Of a stretch of 64,000 nucleotides of DNA, positions 1 to 9,045 are shown piece by piece. The position numbers and the translations under genes are program-made. Every line of letters starts with the position of its first letter. Position 1 is the stretch's first letter. The notes below the pieces were generated by a model. That model was not told where the DNA came from and did no database searches. It saw only the letters and a list, made by a program, of their open reading frames with translations. This DNA is from Cloacibacillus sp. (GTDB taxonomy: Bacteria; Synergistota; Synergistia; Synergistales; Synergistaceae). The stretch covers positions 1 to 64,000 of the forward strand of contig NZ_JAJBUX010000023.1 of assembly GCF_020860125.1 (NCBI RefSeq), in the 5' to 3' direction.

Positions 1-2948
1 GTGGTGGGAGGGTTGGAAAGGGGCTGAAAATAACAAAGCCCGTTGACGACCGCGTTATCCAATACCAGTGCCGCGTCGCCGTTTACTTTCGCGCTTGACG
101 TAGCGGACCCCGCAGAGCCGTATATATTTATTCTAAATGAAGAGCCCTCTAATCTCTTGAAATTATTGCCTTGGAATTCAAGACGAACTCCGCCTGTATC
201 GGCGGTTGAATTGTTTCCATATACACGTCCGGAGGGAGAACATGTACTGCCGATATTTATATCCCCAGACGAAGAGATAAATATAGAGGCGGCGGTGCCG
301 TTGATATTGGCGTTAGAAGCGTCTCCATTTACATATCCGGACCCGCTGTATGACGTGATTGTACCGGACTCTATCGTCGTGGTTACATTTCCTTGGACCT
401 CAGCGTTTGAAGAACCGGCGTTTACATATCCGGCCCCATAGTAGTACGAGATTGTGCCGGACTCTATCGTCGTGGTTACATTTCCTTGGACCTCAGCGTT
501 TGAAGAATCGGCGTTTACATACCCGGCGCCAAAGCATGAAGAGATCGTGCCGGATTTTATCGTTGTACTCACGTCGCCTTGGACATCAGCACTTGAAGAA
601 CTCTCTTTTACATATCCGGCACCGTAGTAGTATGAGATTGTACCGGACTCCATCGTCGTGGTCACATTGCCGCGGACCGCAGCGTCTGAAGAACCGGTGC
701 TTACATATCCGGCGCCGTAGTATGACTTGATCGTACCGGATTTTATCGTTGTGCTCACGTTGCCTCCCGCCGCCGAAGGATTGCCGTCGAGATCGAATCC
801 CACGGTAGCTTTGCTGTTGGCTACACTAGCTCGTCCCGCGGCGTAAAGGCCGGTCCATGTCCCGTTCGTACCATCAACGATCGTCGTTATGCCGCCTCCA
901 ACGATACAGCTTCCAGCAGCGTAACCGCCGGCGCCTGTGTAACCGCCGCCGATAAAAGATGAAAGTTTCGCGTTTTTCCCTATGTGTGTCGTGATATCGC
1001 CGCCGATAAAAATAGCGCCGTCAAGAACATATCCGCCTGAGAAAAACCAGGAGCCGGAGAGCCCGTCGCCGATAGTTATTTTGAGGTCGTCGCTGATTTT
1101 TATAGAGGCTTCGCTGCTGTCAACGGTCTGACCAGTTCCGTAGAAATAGCCGTGGCTACTGGCCCCATTTAGGTGAAAATCATTCCCAATATCAATGCGG
1201 ATGTTTCTGACGTTCAATTTTCCCTTAACGTAGCCAGCTCCGCAAAAAGGATTTATTGTGGACATCCTGTCGCCTGCGGTAATAGATATATCTCCGGATA
1301 TATTAACCGAGCTATTTTCATTGTCTATGTTAACGCCAGTTATTCCGTAACAGGCAAAATCGTCGCCGATCTTTATCCTGACGTCGCCGCTGATATTTAC
1401 GGTGCCCTTTGATGGATTTATGGAATTTTCGATGTCCGCGCAGCCGATAATAGAGGAAGATTGATTAAGCTCCGGATCCAGCATGGAACAACCATTTCCG
1501 ACATTGACATCGATGTCTCCGGATATATTTGCCTCTCCGCCGCCCGAGGATATTTTTACGCCGCCGTTGACTCTTGCGTTGTTATGTTTGCTTGCCGCGC
1601 CGTCGTGAAGGTTGACCGTTATATTGCCGCCGATGTTGATTTTTCCGCCGTCAATCATCTCCCCGCCGCCGGTGACGCTGGTGACGTATGTCGTGCCGGT
1701 GGTTATTTTGTGAATATCCACCGTTATGTCGCCGGATATCTCCCCCGTATGACCCTGCCCATAGGCATAAGGGCCGCCGTTGATGCCGAATCCGAGGCTG
1801 TTGTCCACGCATCTGTTAATGTCCAGATGTACGTTCCCGATCACCCTTGATACCGTGCCGCCGTTTCTGTTCCAGTCGTCGTCTATACCCGTGTACGCAT
1901 ATCCGCCTCCGCGGATACCGTCTATGCGGTTTTCGTTTCTTGTGTCGGCAAAATCAGCGCTTGCCACTTCGATGTCTATGTTTCCGATGATCTCCTGTAC
2001 GACGTCGCCGGAGGCCGCGGAATGGTATGGCCGTGAAACCATGCCGCCGCCGAAGATTAGGACAACGTCGGCGTTAGTCTCTCCGGCGAATGATTTTTTA
2101 CCTGTCAGGATTTTTACGTCGCCGTACTCTCTGAAGGTTCCCACTGCGTTCACGACTTTGCCGCCGCCAAATATGCGGGGACTGCTGGATCGCATGTAGC
2201 CAGACCTGCCGGTGTCTCCGCCCTCAAGGTCGATGGTTACCGGTATCGGGTTTGCCTCCGTTCCGATGTTTGAGTTATAACCGCCGCCGAAGATATAACC
2301 AAGATTCCCCGTCTCCGTGAGGGTGATTTTGATCGCCGAACTGCCCTCGGAGGTCATGTCGGCGGAGTCGCATCCGCCGTATATCACGGCGCTCTTTCCT
2401 TTGACCGTAATATCGATGTTTTCTCCGTCTTTTAGGATGAGGTCCCTGGCGTGGGAGCCGCCATAGAGGGAGCCGTCGAAGTAGACTTTTTCACCGATCG
2501 TAATGGGGATGCCGTTGGCGTACAGATTGAGCGAGGCGTCACCGCTTGACGTGCTGATTTTGCAGTCGCCGGAGGCCGACTCGATTGAAAGCGAGGTTAG
2601 CCCTCTGTCTGTCGGCACGTTGATGTCGCTGCTGTCGGGCATAAAATTATCTCCCGAGAGAATGACCGTCAGGTCGCCGATGTCGCCGGCGGAGACTTTG
2701 TCAAGGTTTTTCAGCGCGCCTCTGAATGTCTCAAACGGGTCGCTGTCCGTTCCGGAACCTTTGTCGTCGCTTCCGTCACCGCCGCCGGAATAATGCACGT
2801 AAATGGTGGTATGCGCTGGAGTGGCTGCTGCGAAGCTATGCAGTAAAATTGATGAGGCTAAAATGAATAGTAGAAGCGGTAGAATTAAATAAACTTTGCT
2901 ATATCTTTCTGGGGGGGGCAATCCGAGTTGATTTTTGTGGTACATCAT
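1..2948 (-). CDS. Large secreted repeat (adhesin-like) protein, N-terminal part
   Basis: This minus-strand frame is open from an in-frame stop at 2955-2957 to the window edge, about 982 codons, with no internal stop. The first ATG is at 2948. The N-terminus has a charged start, a long hydrophobic segment (ILPLLLFILASSILL) and a likely cleavage region around SFAAATPA, so export is expected. The rest is rich in Gly, Ser, Asn and Thr with recurring GGGY and NISGDI-type motifs and beta-strand-like periodicity, typical of autotransporter passengers or adhesins. Near the left edge it carries 31-residue tandem repeats. The C-terminus, where an anchor or beta-barrel would lie, is outside the window. 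The ATG at 2948 has no good ribosome-binding site; the well-placed one belongs to an out-of-frame ATG at 2970 (see the C tract). Exact function is unknown. Confidence 0.8.
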   Translation of the reverse strand, partial: MMYHKNQLGLPPPERYSKVYLILPLLLFILASSILLHSFAAATPAHTTIYVHYSGGGDGSDDKGSGTDSDPFETFRGALKNLDKVSAGDIGDLTVILSGDNFMPDSSDINVPTDRGLTSLSIESASGDCKISTSSGDASLNLYANGIPITIGEKVYFDGSLYGGSHARDLILKDGENIDITVKGKSAVIYGGCDSADMTSEGSSAIKITLTETGNLGYIFGGGYNSNIGTEANPIPVTIDLEGGDTGRSGYMRSSSPRIFGGGKVVNAVGTFREYGDVKILTGKKSFAGETNADVVLIFGGGMVSRPYHSAASGDVVQEIIGNIDIEVASADFADTRNENRIDGIRGGGYAYTGIDDDWNRNGGTVSRVIGNVHLDINRCVDNSLGFGINGGPYAYGQGHTGEISGDITVDIHKITTGTTYVTSVTGGGEMIDGGKINIGGNITVNLHDGAASKHNNARVNGGVKISSGGGEANISGDIDVNVGNGCSMLDPELNQSSSIIGCADIENSINPSKGTVNISGDVRIKIGDDFACYGITGVNIDNENSSVNISGDISITAGDRMSTINPFCGAGYVKGKLNVRNIRIDIGNDFHLNGASSHGYFYGTGQTVDSSEASIKISDDLKITIGDGLSGSWFFSGGYVLDGAIFIGGDITTHIGKNAKLSSFIGGGYTGAGGYAAGSCIVGGGITTIVDGTNGTWTGLYAAGRASVANSKATVGFDLDGNPSAAGGNVSTTIKSGTIKSYYGAGYVSTGSSDAAVRGNVTTTMESGTISYYYGAGYVKESSSSADVQGDVSTTIKSGTISSCFGAGYVNADSSNAEVQGNVTTTIESGTISYYYGAGYVNAGSSNAEVQGNVTTTIESGTITSYSGSGYVNGDASNANINGTAASIFISSSGDINIGSTCSPSGRVYGNNSTADTGGVRLEFQGNNFKRLEGSSFRINIYGSAGSATSSAKVNGDAALVLDNAVVNGLCYFQPLSNPPT
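328..775 (-). repeat. 93-bp tandem repeats (31 residues each) in the surface protein
   Basis: Units begin at 328, 421, 514, 607 and 700, exactly 93 bp apart, so the reading frame is kept. Four units are full and the fifth fades out after about 75 bp. Each unit codes for roughly GYVNAGSSNAEVQGNVTTTI followed by a short ESGTIS-YYYGA segment. Units differ by scattered substitutions, mostly at third positions and a few variable residues, so they are old enough to have diverged yet still alignable. Such in-frame repeats can expand or contract by recombination. Confidence 0.9.
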
Positions 2949-2970
2949 GGGATTTAGCTAGACCAGGCAT
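2899..2970 (-). other. Short 23-codon frame from the well-placed start, ends after the C tract
   Basis: An ATG at 2970 follows an AAAGAGGAGAG ribosome-binding site at ideal spacing. The encoded peptide starts MPGLAKSHDVPQ and stops at 2899-2901, just past the C tract. I do not think it is a separate gene: losing one C would fuse it to the large secreted protein, giving a signal peptide with a longer positively charged start. It is listed because it decides the true start of the downstream gene. Confidence 0.6.
2911..2918 (-). repeat. Homopolymer tract of 8 C (minus strand) in the signal-peptide region
   Basis: Eight consecutive G on the plus strand, read as eight C in the gene. The tract lies between the ribosome-binding site with its ATG at 2970 and the hydrophobic core of the signal peptide. 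With eight C the ATG at 2970 runs into a stop at 2899-2901; with seven (or ten) C it would read straight into the large protein. The arrangement is that of a slipped-strand switch; a homopolymer error in assembly is the main alternative. Confidence 0.7.
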
Positions 2971-3137
2971 AATAAAACTCTCCTCTTTAAGTATCGGGGT
3001 ATTTTATGAGTCCAATAATACACTCCTAAATTATCTTTTGCAAGTTTTGTGAAGGGTAAAAATAAGGATAAAATTTTATTTGAATTGTTTGGTTTTTGCC
3101 GGTTTGTTTTTAACCTTTTCGCTATACGAATCGTTTG

Positions 3138-3170
3138 GATAAAATGCCGCCGCTGCGGCGGCATTTTATC
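3138..3170 (-). terminator. Strong hairpin, probable terminator of the GNAT/glsA unit
   Basis: Perfect 15-bp stem (GATAAAATGCCGCCG) with a three-base loop, starting 9 bp after the stop of the acetyltransferase gene. The stem itself carries the ATTTTAT run at its foot. It separates this unit from the surface-protein gene. Confidence 0.75.
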
Positions 3171-3178
3171 CGGAGTTT

Positions 3179-3613
3179 TTATTTTTTGTATATCATCGGT
3201 GTGTATCTCATACCATTGTTCGTCTGTTCTTCCGTCACGGCGGTAAATCCGAGCCTCTTATAAATGCCGACGGCAAAGGCTGAAGAATTTACGGTGATCG
3301 TCTCCGACGAGCTCTCGCCGAGGGCCGCCTCGAAGAGTTTTCTGCCGACGCCGCGCCGCTGGTGCCTTCCCTCGACGAAGAACAGCGTGACATGTTCTCC
3401 CTCATTGCCCATGGCGATCATGCCGGTGAGTTCGTCTCCCTCATACGAGCCGTACATTTCGAGGGCCTCTATCTTTTCTCTGTCCGCCAGAAAACGCCGG
3501 AATGTCTCTATGCCCTCTTTCGGGTAATCGTGTGCCTCGTACTGTATAAAGACATCCATCGCGAGCGCCAGCGCCAGCTCCCTTTCCGCGGGGAGAATCT
3601 TTTTTATAAGCAT
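3179..3613 (-). CDS. GNAT-family N-acetyltransferase
   Basis: 144 residues, the usual size for a single GNAT domain. The acetyl-CoA pyrophosphate-binding motif is visible as QRRGVG at residues 85-90, preceded by a VTLFFV beta strand and followed by the helix KLFEAAL; the C-terminal YKRLGFTAV strand-loop is also typical. The substrate cannot be told from sequence; it could be an amine, a peptide N-terminus or an antibiotic. It starts 10 bp after the glutaminase stop and is probably translated from the same mRNA. The ribosome-binding site before its ATG is weak, consistent with coupling. Confidence 0.85.
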   Translation of the reverse strand: MLIKKILPAERELALALAMDVFIQYEAHDYPKEGIETFRRFLADREKIEALEMYGSYEGDELTGMIAMGNEGEHVTLFFVEGRHQRRGVGRKLFEAALGESSSETITVNSSAFAVGIYKRLGFTAVTEEQTNNGMRYTPMIYKK

Positions 3614-3623
3614 GACAGCCGCC

Positions 3624-4565
3624 CTATTCGCCGAAGCCGCGCAGATTCAGCTTTTCGGAGAGCAGCTCCAGCGCCTTTATCCCCGCGACGGAGTTGCCCT
3701 TCGCGTCGAGGGCGGGGGAGAAGACCCCGATCCCCATACGTCCGGGAACGGAGACGAGAATGCTGCCGGAGACGCCGCTCTTGCCGGGCAGGCCGACGCG
3801 CACCGCAAACTCCCCAGACTCGTTGTATAGCCCGCAGGCGCTCATAAGTCCGAGCACCGTGAAGACGGTTTCCCTTGTAAGGATCTTTTCTCCCGAGTGG
3901 ATTGATATTCCGCCGGAGGCGATCATCGCGCCGATCTTCGCCAGGTCGCCGCTTGTGCAGCGCAGACTGCATAGTGTGAAGTAAAGGTCAAGGATCGCCT
4001 CGACGTCGCCGTGCAGCAGCCCCATGCTCTTCATAAAAAAGGCCAGCGCCCTGTTCCGGTCTGCGCTCCGTTTTTCCGAGGCGAAGACCCGTTCGTCGAA
4101 GCCGTTTTCCCTGCCGGTGATACTCTTCATAAATGCGATGAGCCTGCAGGCGGACTCATCTTTATATGCCTTGTAGATGAGCGAGCATACCGCGATCGCT
4201 CCCGCGTTCATGAAGGGATTTGACGGTTTGGAAGAGGTCATCTCAATACGCATGAGCGAGTTGAATGAGTCGGCGCTCGCCTCCATGCCGACATGACGAA
4301 ATACGTTGTCCCTGCCGAAGTTCTCTATCGCGAAGGCTAAGGCAAGGATCTTGGAGATAGACTGCATGGTAAAAAACTGCCCGCTGTCGCCCGTCTCTAT
4401 CATTTGGCCGTCAATGGGCTGACAGCTGAGCGAAAAAAGCTCCGGAGACATGAAAGACAGCTCCGGTATATAATCCGCGACTCTTCCGTCTGCAGACATG
4501 ACGCGGGAGATATTTCCAATGTCGTTTAGAAGCTGCTCTTTTAATAAATTATCTTGTTTTTTCAT
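3624..4565 (-). CDS. glsA: Glutaminase (serine-dependent, beta-lactamase fold)
   Basis: Hydrolyses L-glutamine to glutamate and ammonia in the cytoplasm. The 313-residue length fits the GlsA family. The SxxK catalytic pair is at S69 and K72 (QSISK), GRVADYIPEL near residue 28 and NPFMNAGAIAV near 117 are family signatures, and a C-terminal GLPGKSGVSG segment completes the active-site region. An AAGGAG site lies at good spacing before the ATG. It is the first gene of a two-gene unit with the acetyltransferase. In an amino-acid fermenter it would feed glutamate catabolism and may help in acid tolerance. Confidence 0.95.
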   Translation of the reverse strand: MKKQDNLLKEQLLNDIGNISRVMSADGRVADYIPELSFMSPELFSLSCQPIDGQMIETGDSGQFFTMQSISKILALAFAIENFGRDNVFRHVGMEASADSFNSLMRIEMTSSKPSNPFMNAGAIAVCSLIYKAYKDESACRLIAFMKSITGRENGFDERVFASEKRSADRNRALAFFMKSMGLLHGDVEAILDLYFTLCSLRCTSGDLAKIGAMIASGGISIHSGEKILTRETVFTVLGLMSACGLYNESGEFAVRVGLPGKSGVSGSILVSVPGRMGIGVFSPALDAKGNSVAGIKALELLSEKLNLRGFGE

Positions 4566-5218
4566 GGATAGCTCTCCTTGACCGTTTTTTATAGCTTAGG
4601 GTTCACTTATAGCACATACAAATAATAGCGATAATCGCTGCCATAAATGGATATATTTAGACAATTATGGCTAGTCCGATACTAGAATGCGATATCCTAA
4701 TAGTCCTACGCCGTGGTGAATGGCATGCTGACACACATTGTAGCAAATGCATCCTGTGCCGTATAGCATTTGCCAAACCCGGTATTGGTGATAACAGAAG
4801 ATAATAACCTATTTGTATCTGCATACGGAAAGCGCCGCAATTCACAGTCAAACCTCAGTCCATTAAAAAGTCAAATGGAAACATTAAAAAAGCGCGCTGT
4901 ATATTTCTAAATATTCACGCTATGCTGTAACTGTAAATTTCATAAAGGATATATTCGTTTGTAATTTTTGGAATTTACCCACAATAAAACTGTTTTTTAA
5001 TCATAGGTATGTGGCTGAATGAATCCGCAGCAGTATTTGAGTTGGTCAGAGCCCCCTGTTCAACTTACTGTTGTTTTATTGTCCGAAGGGAGAGGATAGA
5101 TATCAGTGCTCTGGCATAGATTACGGTCAGTGAATATTTAAATATGCAATTTAGTATAACAAGAAGCTAAATATTCCACAGATATTTTACTTGTGCTTAT
5201 GGTAAGAGGGTGACGGTT
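4566..5218. promoter_or_regulatory. 650-bp AT-rich gap upstream of the CoA-ligase gene
   Basis: No convincing gene is present. It must hold the glsA promoter (minus) and the promoter of the acyl-CoA ligase operon (plus). Two things stand out: an inverted repeat GCAAATGC/GCATTTGC at 4743-4750 and 4766-4773, and a TCATAGGTA motif at 5001-5009 that recurs twice in the LysR/NhaC gap (10047 and 10153). The latter is a candidate site for the LysR regulator of this block. Confidence 0.5.
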
Positions 5219-6793
5219 ATGATTTATGTCGATGATACAACAATAAGACAATGGCTTGAGAAACGAGCGAAAGATGAAGCGGATAAGGTTTTCTGCATTT
5301 ATGAGGACGTACCTATCACGTATGGTGAAATAGAGGAAAAAGTTAACCGGCTTGCAAATGGTTTTCTCAATCTTGGTTTCCGGCGCGGAGATCGTATCGC
5401 TATAATGATCCCCAATCACCCGGACTTTTTCTTTATGGTATTTGCCTGCGCAAAAGTTGGTTTGACATATATTCCCCTCAATACCAACCTCAAAGGTGCC
5501 AACCTCGACCTGCTGCTGCAGCTTTCAGACCCTCGTGCTCTGCTCGTTGACGAAAGTTTTGCGGATATTATGGCGGAGAGTTTGGGCCGAGTCGGTTTGA
5601 ATAATATTGAGTTTATCTTCACGCGCGGCAATGCCGATTTCTCTGAAACTGGTATTGCTCACCAACTACCTTTTTCTTCGGTAGGTGCGGATGCTGAAGC
5701 TACTCCTCCTATCGTTCCAGGCGCAGGACCTGAAGATGTACTGGCGATCTCCTATACATCAGGAACCACTGGTGTACCTAAGGGAGTCTTATTGACAGAT
5801 AGAATGTTGCGCACGTGTGCTAAAGGCGCGGCGATTGCCAATGAGGCTGGTCCTGGTGAAGTAATGCTGATGTGGGAGTCATTCTGCCATATTGGCGGCG
5901 TGCAGATGATATGTGTATGCTTGATGTATCTTTCCGTTATGGCTTTGCTTCCTCGTTTCAGTGCGTCGCGTTTCTGGGATCAGGCCCGACATTACAAAGC
6001 GACTCGTGTGCACTATCTGGGAAGTGTATTGCCGATCTTATTAAAACAGCCGCCAAGAGCCGATGATAAAAATCACTCGGTAAAAATCGCCTGGGGGGCA
6101 GGTGCTGCCCGTCAAGTTTGGAAAGAGTTTGAGGATCGTTTTGGTGTGCAGATTCATGAGGCATATGGCATGACCGAATGTTCCAGCCTGACGACGGTCT
6201 GTCTTGATGGCAAAATTGGTTCTATCGGTAAACCACTGCCTTACTTTGAGGTACGCATCATGGGAGATGACGGCAAAGTCGTGCCGACAGGAGAACTTGG
6301 TGAGATTCAGGTTAGAGGTAAACAGCCAGGGCTCATTCTCAAAGGATACTTCCGAAATCCGGAAGCGACAAGTAAATGCCTGCTTCCCGATGGTTGGTTC
6401 GCCACTGGTGATTTAGCTTACATGGACGAGGAGGGGTATATCTTTTTTAAGGGTAGGTCAAAAGATAGCCTTCGCATTAACGGAGAAAATGTTTCGGCCT
6501 GGGAAGTGGAGCGGGTCATCAATGAATATCCAGATATTGAGGAATGCGCCGTTATAGGCGTTCCCGGTGAATTGGGCGGGGATGATATGAAGGTATTCAT
6601 AAAGTGTGTTTCTGGCAGGAACAGACCGAATCCCGCCGACATTGCCAAATGGTGTGAACCACGGATGGCTAAATATCAAATCCCACGTTATTACACGTTT
6701 ATAGATTCGTTCGAAAAAACAGAAAGCCAACGAACAAAGAAAAATGGACTTTCACGCTCTATTGACGATAGTTGGGACCGATATGCAAAGTAA
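5219..6793 (+). CDS. CaiC-like acyl-CoA ligase (ANL superfamily)
   Basis: Activates a carboxylic acid with ATP and CoA through an acyl-AMP intermediate. The phosphate-binding loop YTSGTTGVPKG is at about residues 179-189, AYGMTE and the GWFATGDLAY hinge region follow, and RINGENVSAWEVE resembles E. coli CaiC (carnitine/crotonobetaine-CoA ligase), as does the 524-residue length. At the C-terminal A10 position, where most family members have an invariant lysine, I read KTESQRTKK, so an arginine seems to replace it. The ATG at 5219 is chosen because GAGGG lies 8 bp before it; a GTG at 5210 overlaps that site. The crotonase follows 64 bp downstream. The substrate is unknown; carnitine-like acids are a guess from neighbours. 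Confidence 0.85.
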   Translation: MIYVDDTTIRQWLEKRAKDEADKVFCIYEDVPITYGEIEEKVNRLANGFLNLGFRRGDRIAIMIPNHPDFFFMVFACAKVGLTYIPLNTNLKGANLDLLLQLSDPRALLVDESFADIMAESLGRVGLNNIEFIFTRGNADFSETGIAHQLPFSSVGADAEATPPIVPGAGPEDVLAISYTSGTTGVPKGVLLTDRMLRTCAKGAAIANEAGPGEVMLMWESFCHIGGVQMICVCLMYLSVMALLPRFSASRFWDQARHYKATRVHYLGSVLPILLKQPPRADDKNHSVKIAWGAGAARQVWKEFEDRFGVQIHEAYGMTECSSLTTVCLDGKIGSIGKPLPYFEVRIMGDDGKVVPTGELGEIQVRGKQPGLILKGYFRNPEATSKCLLPDGWFATGDLAYMDEEGYIFFKGRSKDSLRINGENVSAWEVERVINEYPDIEECAVIGVPGELGGDDMKVFIKCVSGRNRPNPADIAKWCEPRMAKYQIPRYYTFIDSFEKTESQRTKKNGLSRSIDDSWDRYAK

Positions 6794-6857
6794 TTGATTT
6801 TTGTTCGTTGCTTTATGTTCGCAAATTATATTCAAATTATATTAAGGAGGTAATGCT

Positions 6858-7643
6858 ATGAGTTCTGTAATTATCTATGAGAAGAGGGACAAAGTTGCCT
6901 ATATCACAATTAATCGTCCTGAAGTGTATAATGCCCTCAATAACGAAACGAAGCATGAACTATTCCTGGCGATTAAGGATTATTCCAAAGACGATTCCTT
7001 GCGCTGCGCGGTATTGACAGGCGCAGGCAAAAATGCCTTTTGCGCTGGCCAAGACTTCAACGAAAGCCACGATATCAAGCCTGACAAAGCTAAGGAATGG
7101 ATTGACTCATTCCTGCCATTCTATGATGAAGTCAGAGGGCTTGAGAAACCGATAGTTTGTGTGGTTAACGGCGCGTGTGCCGGCTCAGGTTTCCAGCTTC
7201 CTTTGCTTTGCGACATTCGCATTGCGACGCCCAATGCGCGTTTTGGTATGACGGAGATCGACGCAGGATTCCCCACAATCACTGGCAGCAGTCTCCTGTG
7301 GACAAACCTTGGAAAGAGCCTTACTGTAGATCTGTCTTTGACCGGACGTCTGATGAGTGCAGAGGAAGCTCTGCATCATGGTTTGATCTCAAAGATCATT
7401 CCTTGGGAAAAACTGGACGAAGAGGTTGCGGCGTATTGTGAAATGCTTTGCTCTAAGCCGCCGACGGCGATTCGCACGATGAAGAAGTGGTTCAATATGA
7501 TTGAAGAGCCGCAGTATCGCGCCAGCTTCTATTACGCGGCGGAGGCTCATTTCCGTGGCTATGCATCGGGTGAACCTAAGATTTGGCAGGAACGCTTTAT
7601 GGCTAAGCATAAGGCAAGAAAAGAGGCAGAGAGTAAAGATTGA
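6858..7643 (+). CDS. Enoyl-CoA hydratase/isomerase (crotonase) family, CaiD-like
   Basis: 261 residues, the normal length of a single crotonase domain. FCAGQDFNE forms the first oxyanion-hole strand, NGACAGSGFQLPLLCDIRIA the second, and FGMTEIDAGFP holds the usual catalytic-acid region. An AAGGAGG site precedes the ATG. It lies between an acyl-CoA ligase and a class III CoA-transferase, the same three activities as the caiC-caiD-caiB set of carnitine reduction, so it likely hydrates or dehydrates the CoA ester made by its neighbours. Isomerase or hydrolase activity in the same fold cannot be excluded. Confidence 0.85.
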   Translation: MSSVIIYEKRDKVAYITINRPEVYNALNNETKHELFLAIKDYSKDDSLRCAVLTGAGKNAFCAGQDFNESHDIKPDKAKEWIDSFLPFYDEVRGLEKPIVCVVNGACAGSGFQLPLLCDIRIATPNARFGMTEIDAGFPTITGSSLLWTNLGKSLTVDLSLTGRLMSAEEALHHGLISKIIPWEKLDEEVAAYCEMLCSKPPTAIRTMKKWFNMIEEPQYRASFYYAAEAHFRGYASGEPKIWQERFMAKHKARKEAESKD

Positions 7644-7810
7644 TGTCTGCTTATTTGTGTGAAGCCTTGTTATAACGGGCGGTATCTGTTATAGGTTGGG
7701 TATTTACCCTTTTGTTGGCGGTTGTCATCGCTTGATGCAATGGCAGCCGCCTTTATGAAAGTTAGCCTAAATAACATGATGACTATTTTTTTAAAAAGGG
7801 TGACGGATTA

Positions 7811-9010
7811 ATGGGTAAACCTTTGGATGGTATATTGGTAGTAGATTTTACGATATATTTCGCCGGCCCGTCTGCCGGAAAAATTTTAGCAGACTGGGGG
7901 GCAAATGTCATAAAGGTTGAGCCGTTAGAGGGAGAACCTGGGCGTTATTCAGGTGCGGTTATGGGGTTGAGGGCGGACGATGGTTCCAACCCATATTGGG
8001 AGCTGTTAAACGGGGGAAAACGCACGATATCAATAAATATGAAGAGCACTGATGGACAAAAAATAATGGACCGCCTACTGGCGCGGGCTAATATTTTTAT
8101 TTCTAACTGCCGGCTGCAGGCGTTATCTCGTCTAGGATTGGAATATGAAACAATGTCGGTCAAGCATCCTCACATTATCTGGGGTCACATATGCGGATAT
8201 GGGCATAACGGAGACGAGTCTGGGAAACCGGGATTTGACGCTGCCGCATTTTGGTCTCGTTCTGGAGCGCTTTTGGATGTGGCGGATAAAGACGGCAATC
8301 CGCTGACTAATCCGTTTGCAATGGGGGATATAGCTACCGGTTGTTCACTTGCGGGAGGTGTTGCCGCCTGCCTTTATAAACAAGCGATGTCTGGACGGGG
8401 AGAAAAGGTGGTAACGTCGCTTTATGCGACAGGTATTTGGCATTCAGCATGTTTAGTCCAGTCAACATGGCATGGCGATGAATGGCCGAAAAGCCGCAGG
8501 CAGCCATTTAGCCCTCTGTGCAACTCATTCCGCTGTAAAGACGGCAGGTGGCTGTATATGTCTATTATGGAATATAAGCGTTACTTTAGTGTTCTTTGCC
8601 GTGTCGTTGGCAGGCCAGAGTTAATCGTTGATCCACGTTTTAACAATGAGCCGGCGCTGCGCGAACATTGTGCTGTTTTTACGAAAATACTGGATGAGGC
8701 TTTTATGGAAAAAGATTATGAGGAATGGGATCGTTTATTGATAGAGGCGGACATCGTACATGATCGTATCGGTCATTTCAAAGATGTGGCAAGTGATCTG
8801 CAGGCGTTAGCGAACAATTATGTCTACTTTACACATGACAGGGAAGGTACGGATGAATTGATCCCCGCAACCCCTGTGCAATTTGGCGAGTGGAACATGG
8901 AGCATAAGAACGCTCCACTGATGGGCGAAAATACAGATGAAATAATGACAGAACTAGGCTATTGCCAGGAGGATATTGAGCATTTTAAAAAAGGCGGTAC
9001 TATTAGTTAG
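7811..9010 (+). CDS. Class III (family III) CoA-transferase, CaiB-like
   Basis: Moves CoA between carboxylates, letting the pathway re-activate substrate without more ATP. The N-terminal LDGILVVDFT...GPSAGKILADWGANVIKVE is the family hallmark and D143 in GFDAAAFW sits where the catalytic aspartate of formyl-CoA transferase and CaiB is found. The 399-residue length matches CaiB (405). Its ribosome-binding region AAAGGGTGACGG is nearly the same as that of the ligase gene, suggesting common origin or design of the unit. A 167-bp gap separates it from the crotonase gene, with a weak GGCGGTTGTC/GGCAGCCGCC-type repeat but no clear terminator. Confidence 0.88.
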   Translation: MGKPLDGILVVDFTIYFAGPSAGKILADWGANVIKVEPLEGEPGRYSGAVMGLRADDGSNPYWELLNGGKRTISINMKSTDGQKIMDRLLARANIFISNCRLQALSRLGLEYETMSVKHPHIIWGHICGYGHNGDESGKPGFDAAAFWSRSGALLDVADKDGNPLTNPFAMGDIATGCSLAGGVAACLYKQAMSGRGEKVVTSLYATGIWHSACLVQSTWHGDEWPKSRRQPFSPLCNSFRCKDGRWLYMSIMEYKRYFSVLCRVVGRPELIVDPRFNNEPALREHCAVFTKILDEAFMEKDYEEWDRLLIEADIVHDRIGHFKDVASDLQALANNYVYFTHDREGTDELIPATPVQFGEWNMEHKNAPLMGENTDEIMTELGYCQEDIEHFKKGGTIS

Positions 9011-9045
9011 CCATTGCATATAAAAACTCTTACTTTTCAGAGAGA

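Noticed and set aside
328..775. Regular repeats as a possible CRISPR array
   Set aside because: The units touch without spacers, are 93 bp long and code in frame; they are protein repeats.
43..2793. Several plus-strand open frames of 65-140 codons over the surface-protein region
   Set aside because: They are mirror frames of the long minus-strand gene; the repeat makes them look similar to one another, but none has a ribosome-binding site or protein-like composition.
4657..4851. Minus-strand 64-codon frame in the gap before the ligase gene
   Set aside because: No ribosome-binding site, composition like random sequence, and an inverted repeat falls inside it.
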